This document shows, one piece after another, positions 9,307 through 21,954 of a DNA stretch of 64,000 nt. Numbering within the stretch: the first letter of the stretch is position 1; the number at the start of each line of letters is the position of its first letter. The DNA is taken from positions 277,686,413 to 277,750,412 of the forward strand of contig CM038215.1 of NCBI GenBank assembly GCA_021442155.1, read 5' to 3'. The notes beneath the pieces were generated by a model. That model made no database searches. It was not told the DNA's origin and saw nothing but the letters and a program-made list of their open reading frames with translations. The stretch is from Cymbidium sinense. Taxonomy: Eukaryota > Streptophyta > Magnoliopsida > Asparagales > Orchidaceae. The position numbers were made by a program, and so were the translations under genes.

Positions 9307-12300
9307 CATTAAAAAGACAACTGTTTTTGAATTAGCTTCATTATTGAATAAACAACAACATACAAATCTTTCTATTACAACTTTTCCTGGACCTTTCATT
9401 GAAATATTTTAGTAGAAATGAAAGTGAATGCACCCAACAATTCATTAGCATAAAAAAAACTTGTTCGAATGAATATAAAAAAAATCCTACATTTATGTAG
9501 TAATTATTAGTTATTTGGACATAAGAATTTCATGTGTATGTTTTTAAAAATCCTATTTCTAACAATTTTCGTGACTTAGAAATCTAAAATTGGCCCAATT
9601 AAACCTTAGATTTTAAGTGGTTCCTACAAATATGGCTACTTCATTATCTTCATCGATATTTTCAACCCTACCACCAACTTTCAAATCAATATAATAAGTT
9701 ACCTAGTCCTCTTAACTAAATGATCCTTATATTTATAAGGGTGATTTCTTTATAGAGGTTGTTCCACATTCTACTTCTTCTCTAAACAAATAAAATTCAA
9801 CAAAATCCGCTTACTTATGACTAATCATTGCCACAAAAAAAAATCCTCTTACAAATTAAATCACAAGTGGTCAAATTGTTCAAAATTTCCTCACAAGTGC
9901 TTAAATTGATCAAAATTCATATATAGGATGATCTCTCCATTAGTTTTACTATTTCCTTAAGGATAATAAAAGATACCATGCCTGAAGAAACCATGCATGA
10001 AGGAGTCTTATCTAGTGTTCCTTTTCCAAGGGTTGTAAAATATGAATACTTTGTCACTACTTTTTGACTAGAGCTAATTATGTGTCACTTTTTGATATAT
10101 TTAACTTTTATTACTTTTGTTTCTTTTTAGTTGGGGAAATTTTCCATTTTCTATATTTTTCATTCTAAAAATTAAAATTATTTTCTTTCACCTTAAGAAA
10201 ACTATTCCTAATTTATATTATTAAGCACCATTAATATATAAATAATAAACTTCATGTAATTGGTGCCATTCCTTCTAGTTTATTAGAAGAACTTGCTAGC
10301 TAAACCTTTCTCAAATTAAGAGATATCATTAACGCTTCATAGCAATAGCTCAATAGTAACACTAAGGTTCAATTACTCCCACCTTTAGTTTTGATCATAT
10401 AAGAATATGTTAACTCTATAGATTTGATGGTGAAAAACATATGATTAGTAGATCTAATGACTTTAAGTGATCTATGCGGTGGCATTGCTCCCAAGGTTTG
10501 AAACATGGTTGACTTAATCGATCAATGTATTCAAGAATTGATTGAAAGATTCTGAATGTTTAAAGATGATTTCTAACATTTAAGGAAGGCCAATCGAAGA
10601 TTTTTGAGTTTTAGAAGGTGTCAAAAGTGTGTAGGTTACTTAGGTGTATTTTTTTACAATTTTGGTACTCAAATGCACTAAAAATTATTTTAATTCTCTA
10701 AATCTTAAGAATGTTAATTTTAACTTGAAAATAAAACTTGAATTTTGTTGACAAACACTTACAAAATGTCAAAACAAACTTTATTTGAATTACTTGCTAA
10801 TATAAAGTATTTTAATAAGATATTCATTTTAATTGTAATTATTTTCATAATAATAATAATTTTGTTTAATTTTATTTCAAATAGATTTGGAGTGATATTT
10901 CAAATCATTTTCATTCTATTGTTCATATAAATCTAATAAATGTATCTTAATTTACATGATATGTTTTAATCTTTAAAATCCTTCATTAAAACTCATTTTC
11001 TTGTGCAATACCTAAGAGGATCAAGTTAGCTCTAGTTTTGTATATCGGGGTCCCTCAAACACAAAATTTATTTGGAACCCAACTTCAAATTACAATCTAA
11101 GTTGTGTGTCCGACTTATTAAGCTTTTAACTAACCGACTATAAAACTATGGCCTATAGCTTACATTTGAAGGATTTGCCGCCTAAATTAGTAGTTATAGG
11201 AGATTCTAAGAAAACTAAGAAAACTTCTAACACCTCTTTAATAGCTAATTTTATTTTCTAAATTATGAATTTTTTTTTAATATAGGTTCTAAACTAATTC
11301 ACATTCTTATATCTCCCAAGCAAAAAAATTCAAATAGAACAGTCTCCAATCTTAAACTATCCTTTAAAACTTTCTACAACATTTTAAAAACTTGAAATAG
11401 ATCTCACTTTAGTGTGAGATCTCATTTTACATTGAAGGTTCCTTCCAACTCTCCCCTTGTCATAATAAGAGGAAGTAATAGCATCAACATTTCTTACAAG
11501 CCAAACACATAAGGAGACCATTATTAAGCCTAGAAAAACCAATGTTGATTTTGCCACTGGAAAAGAAGATGTTAAAGAGTGCTCTTCTTTAAGTTTTATT
11601 TCCTCTCTTAATTTATCATGTGGGATATCAATAATATATTTTCAGGAGAACTTATGATACCATCCAGCCAACAACTTTCAGAACTACCTTATGGGTTTCA
11701 TTTGAAGAATTAAAAAATTCTCTTTATGGCTGTGGCAAGTGGTTATGAGCAAGTTGTGCTTAAGATTATATCAAAATATTAGGTGGTCACATAATTGAAG
11801 AATATACATAAGAGTTAAACATGCATGCATGTTGTTGAATCAAAGAGATCCTAACAAATGAATAGGCGAATACATAGGAGACACTCACTACAGGGAAAAG
11901 AAAATTTTACCATTGAATTATCACTATATAAAATTTACTTATTCCTCATTTTGATCCTACTTTTCCTTAGCCACTTGGCACTCTAGTGAAAGGTTTTTGT
12001 TGTCACCCTTCATCTTTCTAATTTGGTATGTTTTTTTCTAATATTTCTTCAAATTATTAAATTTCCTAAAAAAATACATGTGTCCCTATTAAAATGTTAT
12101 TTTACAAATCAGATTCTTACTTGAAAAGTTTTTTTTTTTGGGTTTGAAAGAATTTAATAGGACAAAATGTATATGAAAAAGATAAGGTGATTCTTAATTA
12201 TAAGTTTTATTTGGTTGTTTGAAGGAATTTAAAGAGAGGAAATGTTAAGGCTACGCTTGGTTTAATTAAATTGTGAGAGATCAAACTAAATGGAAAGAAA

Positions 12301-12565
12301 AATATTAAGATTAAATTATTTTTACCCACTTGTTTAACTAAAATTAAATTAAGCAACTTTTTTTATTTCATTATAAAAATTTTGAGATGGTGTGTATGCG
12401 ATACCAATGATCGCAAATAGTTTTCCTCACATATTGTATTATTATTGTACAATATGCTAAACTTCATTTCAAAATGATTGGACTCCCTAATATATAGCTA
12501 TGAATTATTATTTTAATTAATAGTACTCAACTTAAGAATATTTATAAAGGATTTCTTCTTATTTT
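9307..12565. other. AT-rich sequence with a short coding relic and a hairpin; left contig end
   Basis: No intact gene. At about 10,262-10,650 the plus strand reads protein-like with stops, for instance GAIPSSLLEELA and LSDLCGGIAPKV, then a charged helix-like stretch. The same relic is at 14,455-14,850 and 42,482-42,860; the family is unknown. The ORF at 10,745-10,930 is an AT-rich, Ile/Phe-dominated chance frame. This stretch, from 8461 on, is repeated after the gap. Confidence 0.5.
11399..11422. repeat. Perfect 9-bp hairpin
   Basis: AGATCTCAC and GTGAGATCT separated by six bases. The hairpin is identical at 15,587-15,610 and 43,606-43,629. No terminator-like T run or gene end is attached to it; its role is unknown. 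Confidence 0.7.
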
Positions 12566-12665
12566 NNNNNNNNNNNNNNNNNNNNNNNNNNNNNNNNNNN
12601 NNNNNNNNNNNNNNNNNNNNNNNNNNNNNNNNNNNNNNNNNNNNNNNNNNNNNNNNNNNNNNNNN
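12566..12665. other. Assembly gap of exactly 100 N
   Basis: A run of 100 undetermined bases, a conventional placeholder length for a scaffold join of unknown size. The sequence after it restarts at the equivalent of base 8461. Confidence 0.99.
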
Positions 12666-12917
12666 ACCTCAAAAGTATTTTGGTTATCTTTGAAAAGATA
12701 AAAGATTATTGGATATATTTGTATCTAAGACTTAAAAAATAGATAGGTTTCCTCATAAGGATTAACAATGGTCGTCTAACCATGATATATTTTGGAATGT
12801 CCAATCTCACCCATGTAAATAGAATTTTCTCATCTCGTGGCTCACTTATTTAATAAAGGGGTTTTATTTATTGAATTTCCAGTAAAATAAAGTAAATATA
12901 GAGATTTTAAATTTTTG

Positions 12918-13492
12918 GGTGTTTGAATTACTACAAAGTAAAAGTCCAAGGCATTTGTAGTGTATTTGAAATGATTTGAAAGGGTAATTTATGGTGCACG
13001 GGCAAATTTCAAATACATCAATTAGTATAAAGTGATGACTGCTGATGCTAGCTGATCACTGCTACCACTCGTCGAACCCTGCCACCGGTTGCTGACCACA
13101 ACCATCGACTATCTGCAAGTGATCATCGCCACTACTACCCACCCATTGATTGCCATTGCTACCCACTTCTGACCAGCACCACCATTTCCACCACTAATCA
13201 ATGACTACCACCACAACTAATCGATACAACCACGCCTTCGATCTAACCACCTCCACCACTATCTCGTTTAACACGACTTTGTTGCCACCGCTAATCACCA
13301 CCCACTACTAGTCCCACCCGGCTACCAAATACATTACATTACCCACACTTTACCAAACTAGCAAAACAAATCCGATATTTGTAGAATTTTTTATTGAATA
13401 ATTTAGAATAATCCAAATACATTACATTCACTTTATACTACATTTCTTTTTCATTGTATTCCATTTTCACCCAACGGAACATTCTAAACATG
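12918..13492. mobile_element. MITE-like element, repeated copy after the gap
   Basis: The counterpart of 8718-9306, with the same TGTTTGAAT end on the left and ATTCTAAACA on the right. The GC-rich CCACCACTA core differs from the first copy by many small indels. Confidence 0.5.
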
Positions 13493-14454
13493 CATTAAAA
13501 AAGACAACTTTTGAATTAGCTTCATTATTGAATAAACAACAGCATACAAATCTTCCTATTACAACTTTTCCTGGACCTTTCATTGAAAGATTTTAGTGGA
13601 AATGAAAGTGAATGCACCCAACAATTCATTAGCATAAAATAAAGTTGTTCGAATGAATATAAAAAAAAATCCTACATTTATGTAGTAATTATTAGTTATT
13701 TGGACATAAGAATTTCATGTGTATGTTTTTAAAAATCCTATTTCTAACAATTTTTGTGACTTAGAAATCTAAAATTGGCCCAATTAAACCTTAGATTTTA
13801 AGTGGTTCCTACAAATATGGCTACTTCATTATCTTCATCGATATTTTCAACCCTACCACCAACTTTCAAATCAATATAATAAGTTACCTAGTCCTCTTAA
13901 CTAAATGATCCTTATATTTATAAGGGTGATTTCTTTATAGAGGTTGTTCCACATTCTACTTCTTCTCTAAACAAATAAAATTCAACAAAATCCGCTTACT
14001 TATGACTAATCATTGCCACAAAAAAAATCCTCTTACAAATTAAATCACAAGTGGTCAAATTGTTCAAAATTTCTTCACAAGTGCTTAAATTGATCAAAAT
14101 TTTATCACTAAAAAGTTCATATAAAGGATGATCTCTCCATTAGTTTTACTATTTCCTTAAGGATAATAAAAGATACCATGCAAGAAACCATGCATGAAGG
14201 AGTCTTATCTAGTGTTCCTTTTCCAAGGGTTGTAAAATATGAATACTTTGTCACTACTTTTGACTAGAGCTAATTATGTGTCACTTTTGATATATTTAAC
14301 TTTTATTACTTTTGTTTCTTTTAGTTGGGGAAATTTTCCATTTTCTATATTTTTCATTCTAAAATTAAAATTATTTTCTTTCACCTTAAGAAAACTATTC
14401 CTAATTTATATTATTAAGCACCATTAATATATAAATAATAAACTTCGTGTAATT

Positions 14455-14850
14455 GGTGCCATTCCTTCTAGTTTATTAGAAGAACTTGCTAGCGAAACCT
14501 TTCTCAAATTAAGAGATATCATTAACGCTTCATAGCAATAGCCCAATAGTAACACTAAGGTCCAATTACTCCCACCTTTAGTTTTGATCATATAAGAATA
14601 TGTTAACTCTATAGATTTGATGGTGAAAAACATGTGATTACTGGATCTAATGACTTTAAGTGATCTATGCGGTGGCATTGCTCCCAAGGTTTGAAACATG
14701 GTTGACTTAATCGATCAATGTATTCAAGAATTGATTGAAAGCTTCTGAATGTTTAAAGATGATTTCAAACATTTAAGGAAGGCCAATCCAAGATTTTTGA
14801 GTTTTAGAAGGTGTCAAAAGTGTGTAGGTTACTTAGGTGTATTTTTTTTA
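14455..14850 (+). pseudogene. Unrecognised protein-like relic
   Basis: Plus-strand frame with GAIPSSLLEELASETFLKLR near the start, then LSDLCGGIAPKV and MVDLIDQCIQELIESF, interrupted by three or four stops. The residue mix looks like real protein rather than translated AT-rich DNA. The other copies at 10,262 and 42,482 keep the same segments. The long minus-strand ORF at 14,424-14,699 is its shadow. Family and function are unknown. Confidence 0.3.
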
Positions 14851-16750
14851 CAATTTTGGTACTCACATGCACTAAAATTATTTTAATTCTCTAAATTTTA
14901 AGAATGTTAATTTTAACTTGAAAATAAAACTTGAATTTTGTTGACAAACACTTACAAAATGTCAAAACAAACTTTATTTGAATTACTTGCTAATATAAAG
15001 TATTTTAATAAGATATTCATTTTAATTGTAATTATTTTCATAATAAAATTTTGTTTAATTTTATTTCAAATAGATTTGGAGTGATATTTCAAATCATTTT
15101 CATGCTATTGTTCATATAAATCTAATAAATGTATCTTAATTTACATGATATGTTTTAATCTTTAAAATCCTTCATTAAAACTCATTTTCTTGTGCAATAC
15201 CTAAGAGGATCAAGTTAGCTCTAGTTTTGTATATCGGGTCCCCTCAAACACAAAATTTATTTGGAACCCAACTTCAAATTACAATCTACTAAGTTGTGTG
15301 TCCGACTTATTAAGCTTTTAACGAACCGACTATAAAACTATGACCTATAGCTTACATTTGAAGGCTTTTCACTAAATTAGTAGTTATAGGAGATTCTAAG
15401 AAAACTAAGAAAACTTCTAACACCTCTTTAATAGCTAATTTTATTTTCTAAATTATGAATTTTTTTTAATATAGGTTCTAAACTAATTCAAATTCTTATA
15501 TCTCCCAAGCAAAAAATTCAAATAGAATAGTGTCCAATCTTAAACTATCCTTTAAAACTTTCTACAACATTTTAAAAACTTGAAATAGATCTCACTTTAG
15601 TGTGAGATCTCATTTTGCATTGAAGGTTCCTTCCAACTCTCCCCTTGTCATAATAAGAGGAAGTAATAGCATCAACATTTCTTACAAGCCTAACACATAA
15701 GGAGACCATTATTAAGCCTAGCAAAACCAATGTTGATTTTGCCCGAAAAGAAGATGTTAAAGAGTGCTCTTCTTTAAGTTTTATTTCCTCTCTTAATTTA
15801 TCATGTGGGATATCAATAATATATTTTCGGAGAACTTATGATACCATCCAATAACAACTTTAACTACCTTATGGGTTTCATTTGAAGAATTAAAAAATTC
15901 TCTTTATGGCCTTGGCAAGTGGTTATGAGCAAGTTGTGCTTAAGATTATATCAAAATATTAGGTGCAAGAGGTGGTCACATAATTGAAGAATATACATAA
16001 GAGTTAAACATGCATGCATGTTGCTGAATCAAAGAGATCCTAACATATGAATAGGCCAATACATAGGAGACACTCACTACAGGGAAAAGAAGATTTTACC
16101 ATTGAATTATCACTATAAAAAATTTACTTATTCCTCATTCTGATCCTACTTTTCCTTAGCCACTTGGCCCTCTAGTGAAAGGTTTTGTTGGCACCCTTCA
16201 TCTTTCTAATTTGGTATGTTTTTTTTCTAATATTTCTTCAAATTATTAAATTTCCTAAAAAAATGCATGTGTCCCTATTAAAATGTTATTTTATAAATCA
16301 GATTCTTACTTGAAAAGTTTTTTTTTTTGGTTTGAAAGAATTTAATAGGACAAAATGTATATGAAAAAGATAAGGTGATTCTTAATTATAAGTTTTATTT
16401 GGTTGTTTGAAGGAATTTAAAGAGAGGAAATGTTAAGGCTACGCTTGGTTTAATTAAATTGTGAGAGATCAAACTAAATGGAAAGAAAAATATTAAGATT
16501 AAATTATTTTTACCCACTTGTTTAATTAAAATTAAATTAAGCAACTTTTTTTATTTCATTATAAAAATTTTGAGAAGGCATGTATGCGATAACAATGATC
16601 GCAAATAGTTTTCCTCACATATTGTATTATTGTTGTACAATATGCTAAACTTCATTTCAAAATGATTGGACTCCCTAATATATAGCTATGAATTATTATT
16701 TTAATTAATAGTACTCAACTTAAGAATATTTATAAAGGATTTCTTCTTAT

Positions 16751-17439
16751 TTTTGAAATAAATTAGAGAAGTCTGCATTTTTGATAATGAATATTGTTGC
16801 ATGGTAGGATATTCATGCTAATAGAAAAAAATGTTTAACATTTTAGCTTTGTATGATAAGCCATCTTACACATAAATAAAAGAAGAATTGTAAGCAACAC
16901 AAGAGTTTTACATTGAAATAAAGGCCCAAAAAGAAAAAACACCATATGACTTACCCTAATTAAATTGATTTAACTAGTATATGTCGTTAGTTACTAATGA
17001 TGCTATTCTTCGTAATTGAGAAAGGTAGATAATGGATTCTATGATAGAATTTATGAGAATCTCGAGGAATTAGAATTGCCTTCAAAAATCATTTATGATC
17101 TGTTTGATTATTCTTCTTTAAGGAGACAGGATGAGAGACAAAGAAATTCAATATAAACTTCAATTTTACATCAAGAGTAGTCATTGGTGTTGATGTTGTA
17201 CATCAATCTTATTATAGAAGTCATGCATCAATGTTCTTGGTGTCGTCAAGTGGAAAAATAGGATGATGTTGATGTTATTTCTCACATCATTCATCAAGCT
17301 TATAAGTGATGAAATATGTCAACGGTGTGCATTTGCTTCATAGGCCATGGTATTTTCCGATGGTATACATCAATCTTATAAGAAATGGCAAGTAATAAAG
17401 CTACCAGGCATCAAAAGATAGTTGTTAGGAGTCCATAGT
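16751..17439. other. AT-rich intergenic sequence, nothing recognised
   Basis: Contains locally repeated phrases such as CATCAATCTTAT and GTGTTGATGTTG but no gene or element ends. Conserved in unit B at 44,768-45,440. Confidence 0.5.
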
Positions 17440-18850
17440 TGGTGCTACAAGAATATTATAATTGGATAATATTGATTAAAAGACCATAGTCAAGTGATAA
17501 TGGTTAGATAACTATGGTCTGACGATGTGTTGGGAGACTATACTTAGTGGCGATGGTCGGGATATCGTAATCAGCTATGGTGGTCAAAATATCATAGGCA
17601 AGCGATAATGGTCGAAAGAATGTAATCATGTGGCAATGGTTAGATGACCTAAATTGGTGATAAGGGTCAAATAACTGTAATAAAGTGACAGTGATCGAGT
17701 GTTCATAATCAGGCAATGTTGATTAAAAATAATAATTGGTGAAAATAGTAAGGCGACTATAAAGAGAAATTGATGGTTCAGAAATCATTGGTGAGCAATG
17801 GCAGTTTAAGTGATTGTAATGATAGAGGCCAAGCAATTATAGTCAAACTATGTTAGTTGGGAAATCGTAAGTAGAAGATAGTAATCATGAGACTGCAATT
17901 TGGCAACAATGGTTGAACGACCATATTGGGTGTCGATAGAAAAGTAACTATAGTCAAGAAATGATAGTTGGGTAACCATAGTTCAAAAATCATAAATAAA
18001 TAATGATGGTCCGGTGATTGTAACTTGACAATGGCGGATATAGTGACCATAATTGGGTAATGGTTGTTTTGTGATCATAGTTAGGTGATAATGAGTAGAA
18101 AACTGTAATCACGCAATGATGGTTGAGAGTAGTAAATGAGTGATGGTGGTTTAGAAATCATAGTTAATTCACGTTGGTCGAGAGACCATAATCGAGCGAT
18201 GGTGTTAAAGTGATCATACTCAAGTAAATGTGGCCACTATAGTCAAGAAATGATGGTCCAAGATAATAGTTTGGAGTTGATGATCAAATGAATGCTTAGG
18301 CAATGGTGATCCAATCACCATAATCTAGCACTATAGTCAAGAGATCTAGTCAAGTACTAGTGGTTAGCAATTATAATCAGTGAGGGTAGTTAGGGATTAT
18401 AGATGGGTTATAATGGTAGGAAAATCATGGCAACTATAATTCATCTCTTTGGGGAGTGATGAGGACTAGGAGACCATAAATGATCGAATGTACTTTATGA
18501 TAATGGTCAGATGGAAATAATGTGATTATAGATGTCAAACAATAGTAATTTGATGTTGGCAACTTGATGATGGTGAAGGTCAATCAACGGTCTAATGGTG
18601 ATAATCAAGCGATGATTTGATGATGATTGTCATGCAATAGTGGTCCAATAATGTCAAGCCACAATTAGCTAACAATAAGGGTTGAGTGATAGTGTTCAAA
18701 TGATGGAAATCAAGAAATGGTCCTATGTTGAATGTTAGCATCAGAAGTTTAATTGTAGTAATGAGATGTTGAGTAATAGCAACCTAACATCAATGGTGGG
18801 ATAGTAGAATTATAACAATGATGGTTTGATCACGGTGATCAAGCATTGGT
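17440..18850 (+). repeat. Long degenerate ~28-bp minisatellite (unit A)
   Basis: About 50 imperfect units around a CATAATCGAGCGATGGTGGT core followed by a short purine-rich spacer. Successive units are easy to see at 18,050-18,240 with a spacing of 27-29 bp. The minus-strand ORFs at 17,504-17,716 and 17,853-18,050 are by-products of this repetition. The unit B copy is at 45,450-46,800. Confidence 0.75.
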
Positions 18851-20110
18851 CGTTCAATGACTGGAGTTGGGTTAAGTCAATCTAACGCCAGATCGAGGTC
18901 TGACGGAGCATTAAGGTTCTTAAAGTTTTTTAGCACTACCCAATCTGCCCTTACCCTCGTCCCTTGTTCTTCTTATTTATAAAAATAATGTTCTATTTAT
19001 AAATTTTGAGAGTTATATTCTTCAGAATATGACAAAATTCTTAATTGTCCATTGAAAGGCTTGAAATGATTCTATTAATCATAAAATATTTTTTGAATAT
19101 ATAAATGCATTATTGATGTTGATATTAAGGAATCATGGGATTGCTAGATTCATCCTATTAAAACACTCAATTTAACTATAAGAGTGCAAAATTAAAAAAA
19201 TTATTTTGTTCTTCAATTTATATCACAAAGTCATTGATTATGATTCCGCTTAATTTGGGCTTGAGTCGATCAAATCACCAATGGTGTTGATGGGTTCATT
19301 GAATTGAGATTTTGTGTTGACTATAAATTTGTTAAAATTAAAATTTGGATGATCTTTAATTTAATTCTAAAACTTTCAAGTCAAGCGTTGCCTAAAGATT
19401 CATAGCCAATCAAATGAAATTTTGAGTGGTATTGCGATAATAAATTGATCCAAGTTCTCCCAATTCAAATTTTAAGCTTTCAATTAAGCCAAAATTAAGA
19501 GAGACCAATTTTATTTTAAATCGTTATAACATGTTCTTGAGTTTGTATAGATTATATCATGATACTTGTGTTGATATGCCATATAAAAATTGATTTCACT
19601 AATTAGAAATTTTGATGCAATTTTAGATCTCAAATTAAGCATCTAAATATTTGGAATAGAAGTTTTGATAGCTGATTATTATGAAATATAAATTTTATTT
19701 TAACAAACCTATAATCAATATAGATAGACTCAATGACTATCACTATTATAACAAATTTGATCATCGTTGTTCTAAAAAGCATTTCAACCCTGAAATTGAA
19801 TTACAGTTGCCAAGCATAGGCAAATAGCTTAGCTTCACACATGAGGGAAATAACCTTGGACAGATATGGTTAGTAACAATTTAGTTTAGCGACTTCGTTG
19901 GCATGTTCTATGACAATTTTCTTGAATTGCTTGCTCTTAAAGGGTCAACTAACCTTAAATTTCAATTATATTATTTAATCAGGCCTCCATGATTTTAAGG
20001 GTACAAAATTACTTATAATTTTAGTTGTGCTTCTCTCACCTATGGCATAGCACTAAAATATTCCTTTCCAAATTGACAATCGATAATTTAATTATTCAAA
20101 GTTCATATTT
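18851..20110 (+). repeat. Conserved block 2, paralogous to 5581-6740
   Basis: A diverged second copy of the block that follows the short minisatellite, in the same order and orientation. Shared words include GACTATAAATTTG/CTACAAGTTTG, AATTTGGATGAT, TTATAACATGTTCTTGAG, TTTGATCATCGTTGTT and GGCCTCCATGA. No protein is encoded. Unit B counterpart: 46,801-48,065. Confidence 0.6.
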
Positions 20111-20125
20111 GAACAATAATATCAT

Positions 20126-20162
20126 AATAATAATAATAATAATAAATAAATAAATAAATTTA
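20126..20162. repeat. (AAT)n/(AAAT)n microsatellite
   Basis: AATAATAATAAT passing into AAATAAATAAAT. Counterpart at 48,086-48,122. Confidence 0.85.
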
Positions 20163-20529
20163 TCTTATCTCTTGAATTAGAATATAAATAAACCAAAAAA
20201 GAATGATGAAAATAATAAAAGTCTTATCTTACAATAATTTTTTATGAGGGCCACATCTATTTTTTTTTGATAAAGGTCATCGAATAATTAAGAATGAGAA
20301 AAAATTAATCTCAAATTGACTCTCAAAATGAAAGAGGAGATTACATCCTCTTATTATAATTTAGGACTTGCTTAGCAATATTTTTTCCAAGGTAATAGAA
20401 TTTTCTTTTAAAATAGATTTAAAAATAAAACAAAGATGAGAACCACGACATAAAAGATGAGAAATAGTGTATTTTTTAGTCATTTAACCTAACACAAACC
20501 AAAATTATATCTCTTTGTTGGCCTCCATG
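20163..20529. other. AT-rich sequence, nothing recognised
   Basis: No coding sequence or element boundary is visible. It is conserved in unit B at about 48,123-48,500. Confidence 0.5.
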
Positions 20530-20990
20530 CGTGATACATCGGTTGTCGAGCTCAAAATCAAAATCATCTTGATGTAACAACTCGTAAATCGAGTGAGATA
20601 TGCCAAACATCACCAAAATCAATCAAAACTACTCATCGGACTTATCATTGCATTAAGAACATCAAAATTGGTCGAATATAAATATTGCACGTTAATGATC
20701 ACCGTAAGCATTCAATGCGAGATTATATCGAGTTTGAGGCGCAACTTGTCCAAATGACCTTGATCGATGACGGACTTTGCCGTGTTCAGAACACTGAAAT
20801 TGGCCAGAATATAAATATTGCACAATCTAACGATCAAGTAAGCGTCTATGTATTGCCGACATGATTAAGAAGATCGATGATGTCCAAACACTGTTCAAAA
20901 TTGGTTATGTAGTTTTGAAATATCAAAATCTATCAAATGAGACAATTCACATAGACAAGTCGATGTCACAATGAGTGTATGTGCATTTTG
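20530..20990 (+). repeat. Tandem ~130-150 bp repeats, three degenerate units (unit A)
   Basis: AGAACATCAAAATTGG at 20,656 recurs as AGAACACTGAAATTGG at 20,788, each followed by AATATAAATATTGCAC. A third, partial unit follows. The spacing here is 132 bp, but it is 150 bp in the unit B copy, because unit A lacks C/G-containing segments. Confidence 0.7.
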
Positions 20991-21071
20991 AGCTAAATTG
21001 AGGTTGACACCACTTGAACCAAATGGCTTATCAAAACGTCCCTCACATCCGCATGAGAATAACCTAAGATT

Positions 21072-21074
<3 letters not shown>

Positions 21075-21137
<63 letters not shown>
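21075..21137. repeat. (AT)n microsatellite at the edge of a unit A deletion
   Basis: A pure AT run. Its unit B counterpart (49,157-49,299) is followed by 3.4 kb that is absent here; unit A resumes within about 30 bp of sequence equivalent to 52,690. Confidence 0.95.
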
Positions 21138-21139
<2 letters not shown>

Positions 21140-21690
21140 CATTACACACATATGCGATTCCACAACGCATTAGATGTTTATATCTATTTGTGTCTTTACT
21201 ACATTTATTCTTATCTATTTTATTTTTATTTCTAGATCATCTATTTATGTAAATACTTGTACTATTTTTTGGAATGAAAACTTCTAAATAATCTATTTTG
21301 TTTTTATCTATCAATTTTTATTTGTTCTTAGATATTTTAGATCTACTTAAATGAAAATTGGTGGTCCCTATACTTGATGATAAGGGCTTTAAACTTGCAA
21401 AGAACACCTAAAACTAAAGCAAAAACATAAGAGCTCAAAGCCAATCCTTGATGTAAAAAAAATTTCATATTAGTGTCACTTAGTGAGGACTAATGCAGAT
21501 CAGTCTTGTGCCCCACTTAGTGGGCGTTCACATTATCATGGTAACTTTGCCACATCGATTACGTGGCTACCTAATATACTTAAGGACTATACCTATTTCT
21601 AAATTTTTTTAATTATACTTAATTGCCTAATTACGTTTCTAATGATACTTATTTTAAAAAAAAATGCCCCTCTAAAAATCCCGTGAACCG
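21138..21690. mobile_element. Right end of the PMD-bearing inverted-repeat element (unit A remnant)
   Basis: Equivalent to 52,700-53,250 in unit B. The inner part (21,165-21,450) is non-coding. The part from about 21,480 to 21,670 is the right terminal inverted repeat, including CTATTTCTAAATTTTTTT and ATGATACTTATTTT, ending near AAATGCCCCTC. The left terminal repeat and the PMD gene are missing from unit A, so only a truncated element is left. Confidence 0.6.
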
Positions 21691-21954
21691 TTCGTTCCAC
21701 TCCTTGATCATTCATTTGGTTTCCCCTTCTCCACGCAAGACCATGACCTCTCATCTCTTCATTTGGTTGAGGAACGCAAACCACATGGTTTCTACCCTTC
21801 CCTCTCTGCGTCTCCAAAAAAAGCCAAAATCGATCCCTTACTCTTCACTACTCTTCTCTCCAAACCCATGCATTCAAACCACAAACCACGTAACTCCCCA
21901 AAACCAAGCTATAACTATGTGGGTTGCTAAGCGGGAAGAGTGAGACAGAGAGAG

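Larger units (their letters stand above)
12666..16750 (+). repeat. Direct repeat of 8461-12,565, probably an unmerged contig overlap
   Basis: From the first base after the gap the sequence matches 8461 onward collinearly, with scattered small indels, until the point equivalent to 12,565. It then continues into new sequence (GAAATAAATTAGAGAAG). In unit B the same interval occurs once, at about 40,737-44,767, without a gap. The simplest reading is two overlapping contigs placed end to end rather than a biological duplication. Confidence 0.85.

Noticed and set aside
10745..10930. 61-codon ORF conserved at 42,955-43,137
   Set aside because: Ile/Phe-rich translation of AT-rich DNA with no initiation context or domain. 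Its conservation only reflects the unit duplication.
14424..14699. 91-codon minus-strand ORF
   Set aside because: It is antisense to a more protein-like plus-strand relic and is not kept open in the other copies.
17504..18050. Minus-strand ORFs in the minisatellite
   Set aside because: They arise from the ~28-bp repeats and show no family features.
17440..18850. CRISPR-like array
   Set aside because: The repeats are degenerate, with no constant repeat and unique spacers, and the genome is a plant's.
20895..21170. Tyr-Ile repeat ORFs (also 30,475-30,675, 34,281-34,664, 49,092-49,307, 26,278-26,526)
   Set aside because: They are translations of (AT)n microsatellites and have no coding support.
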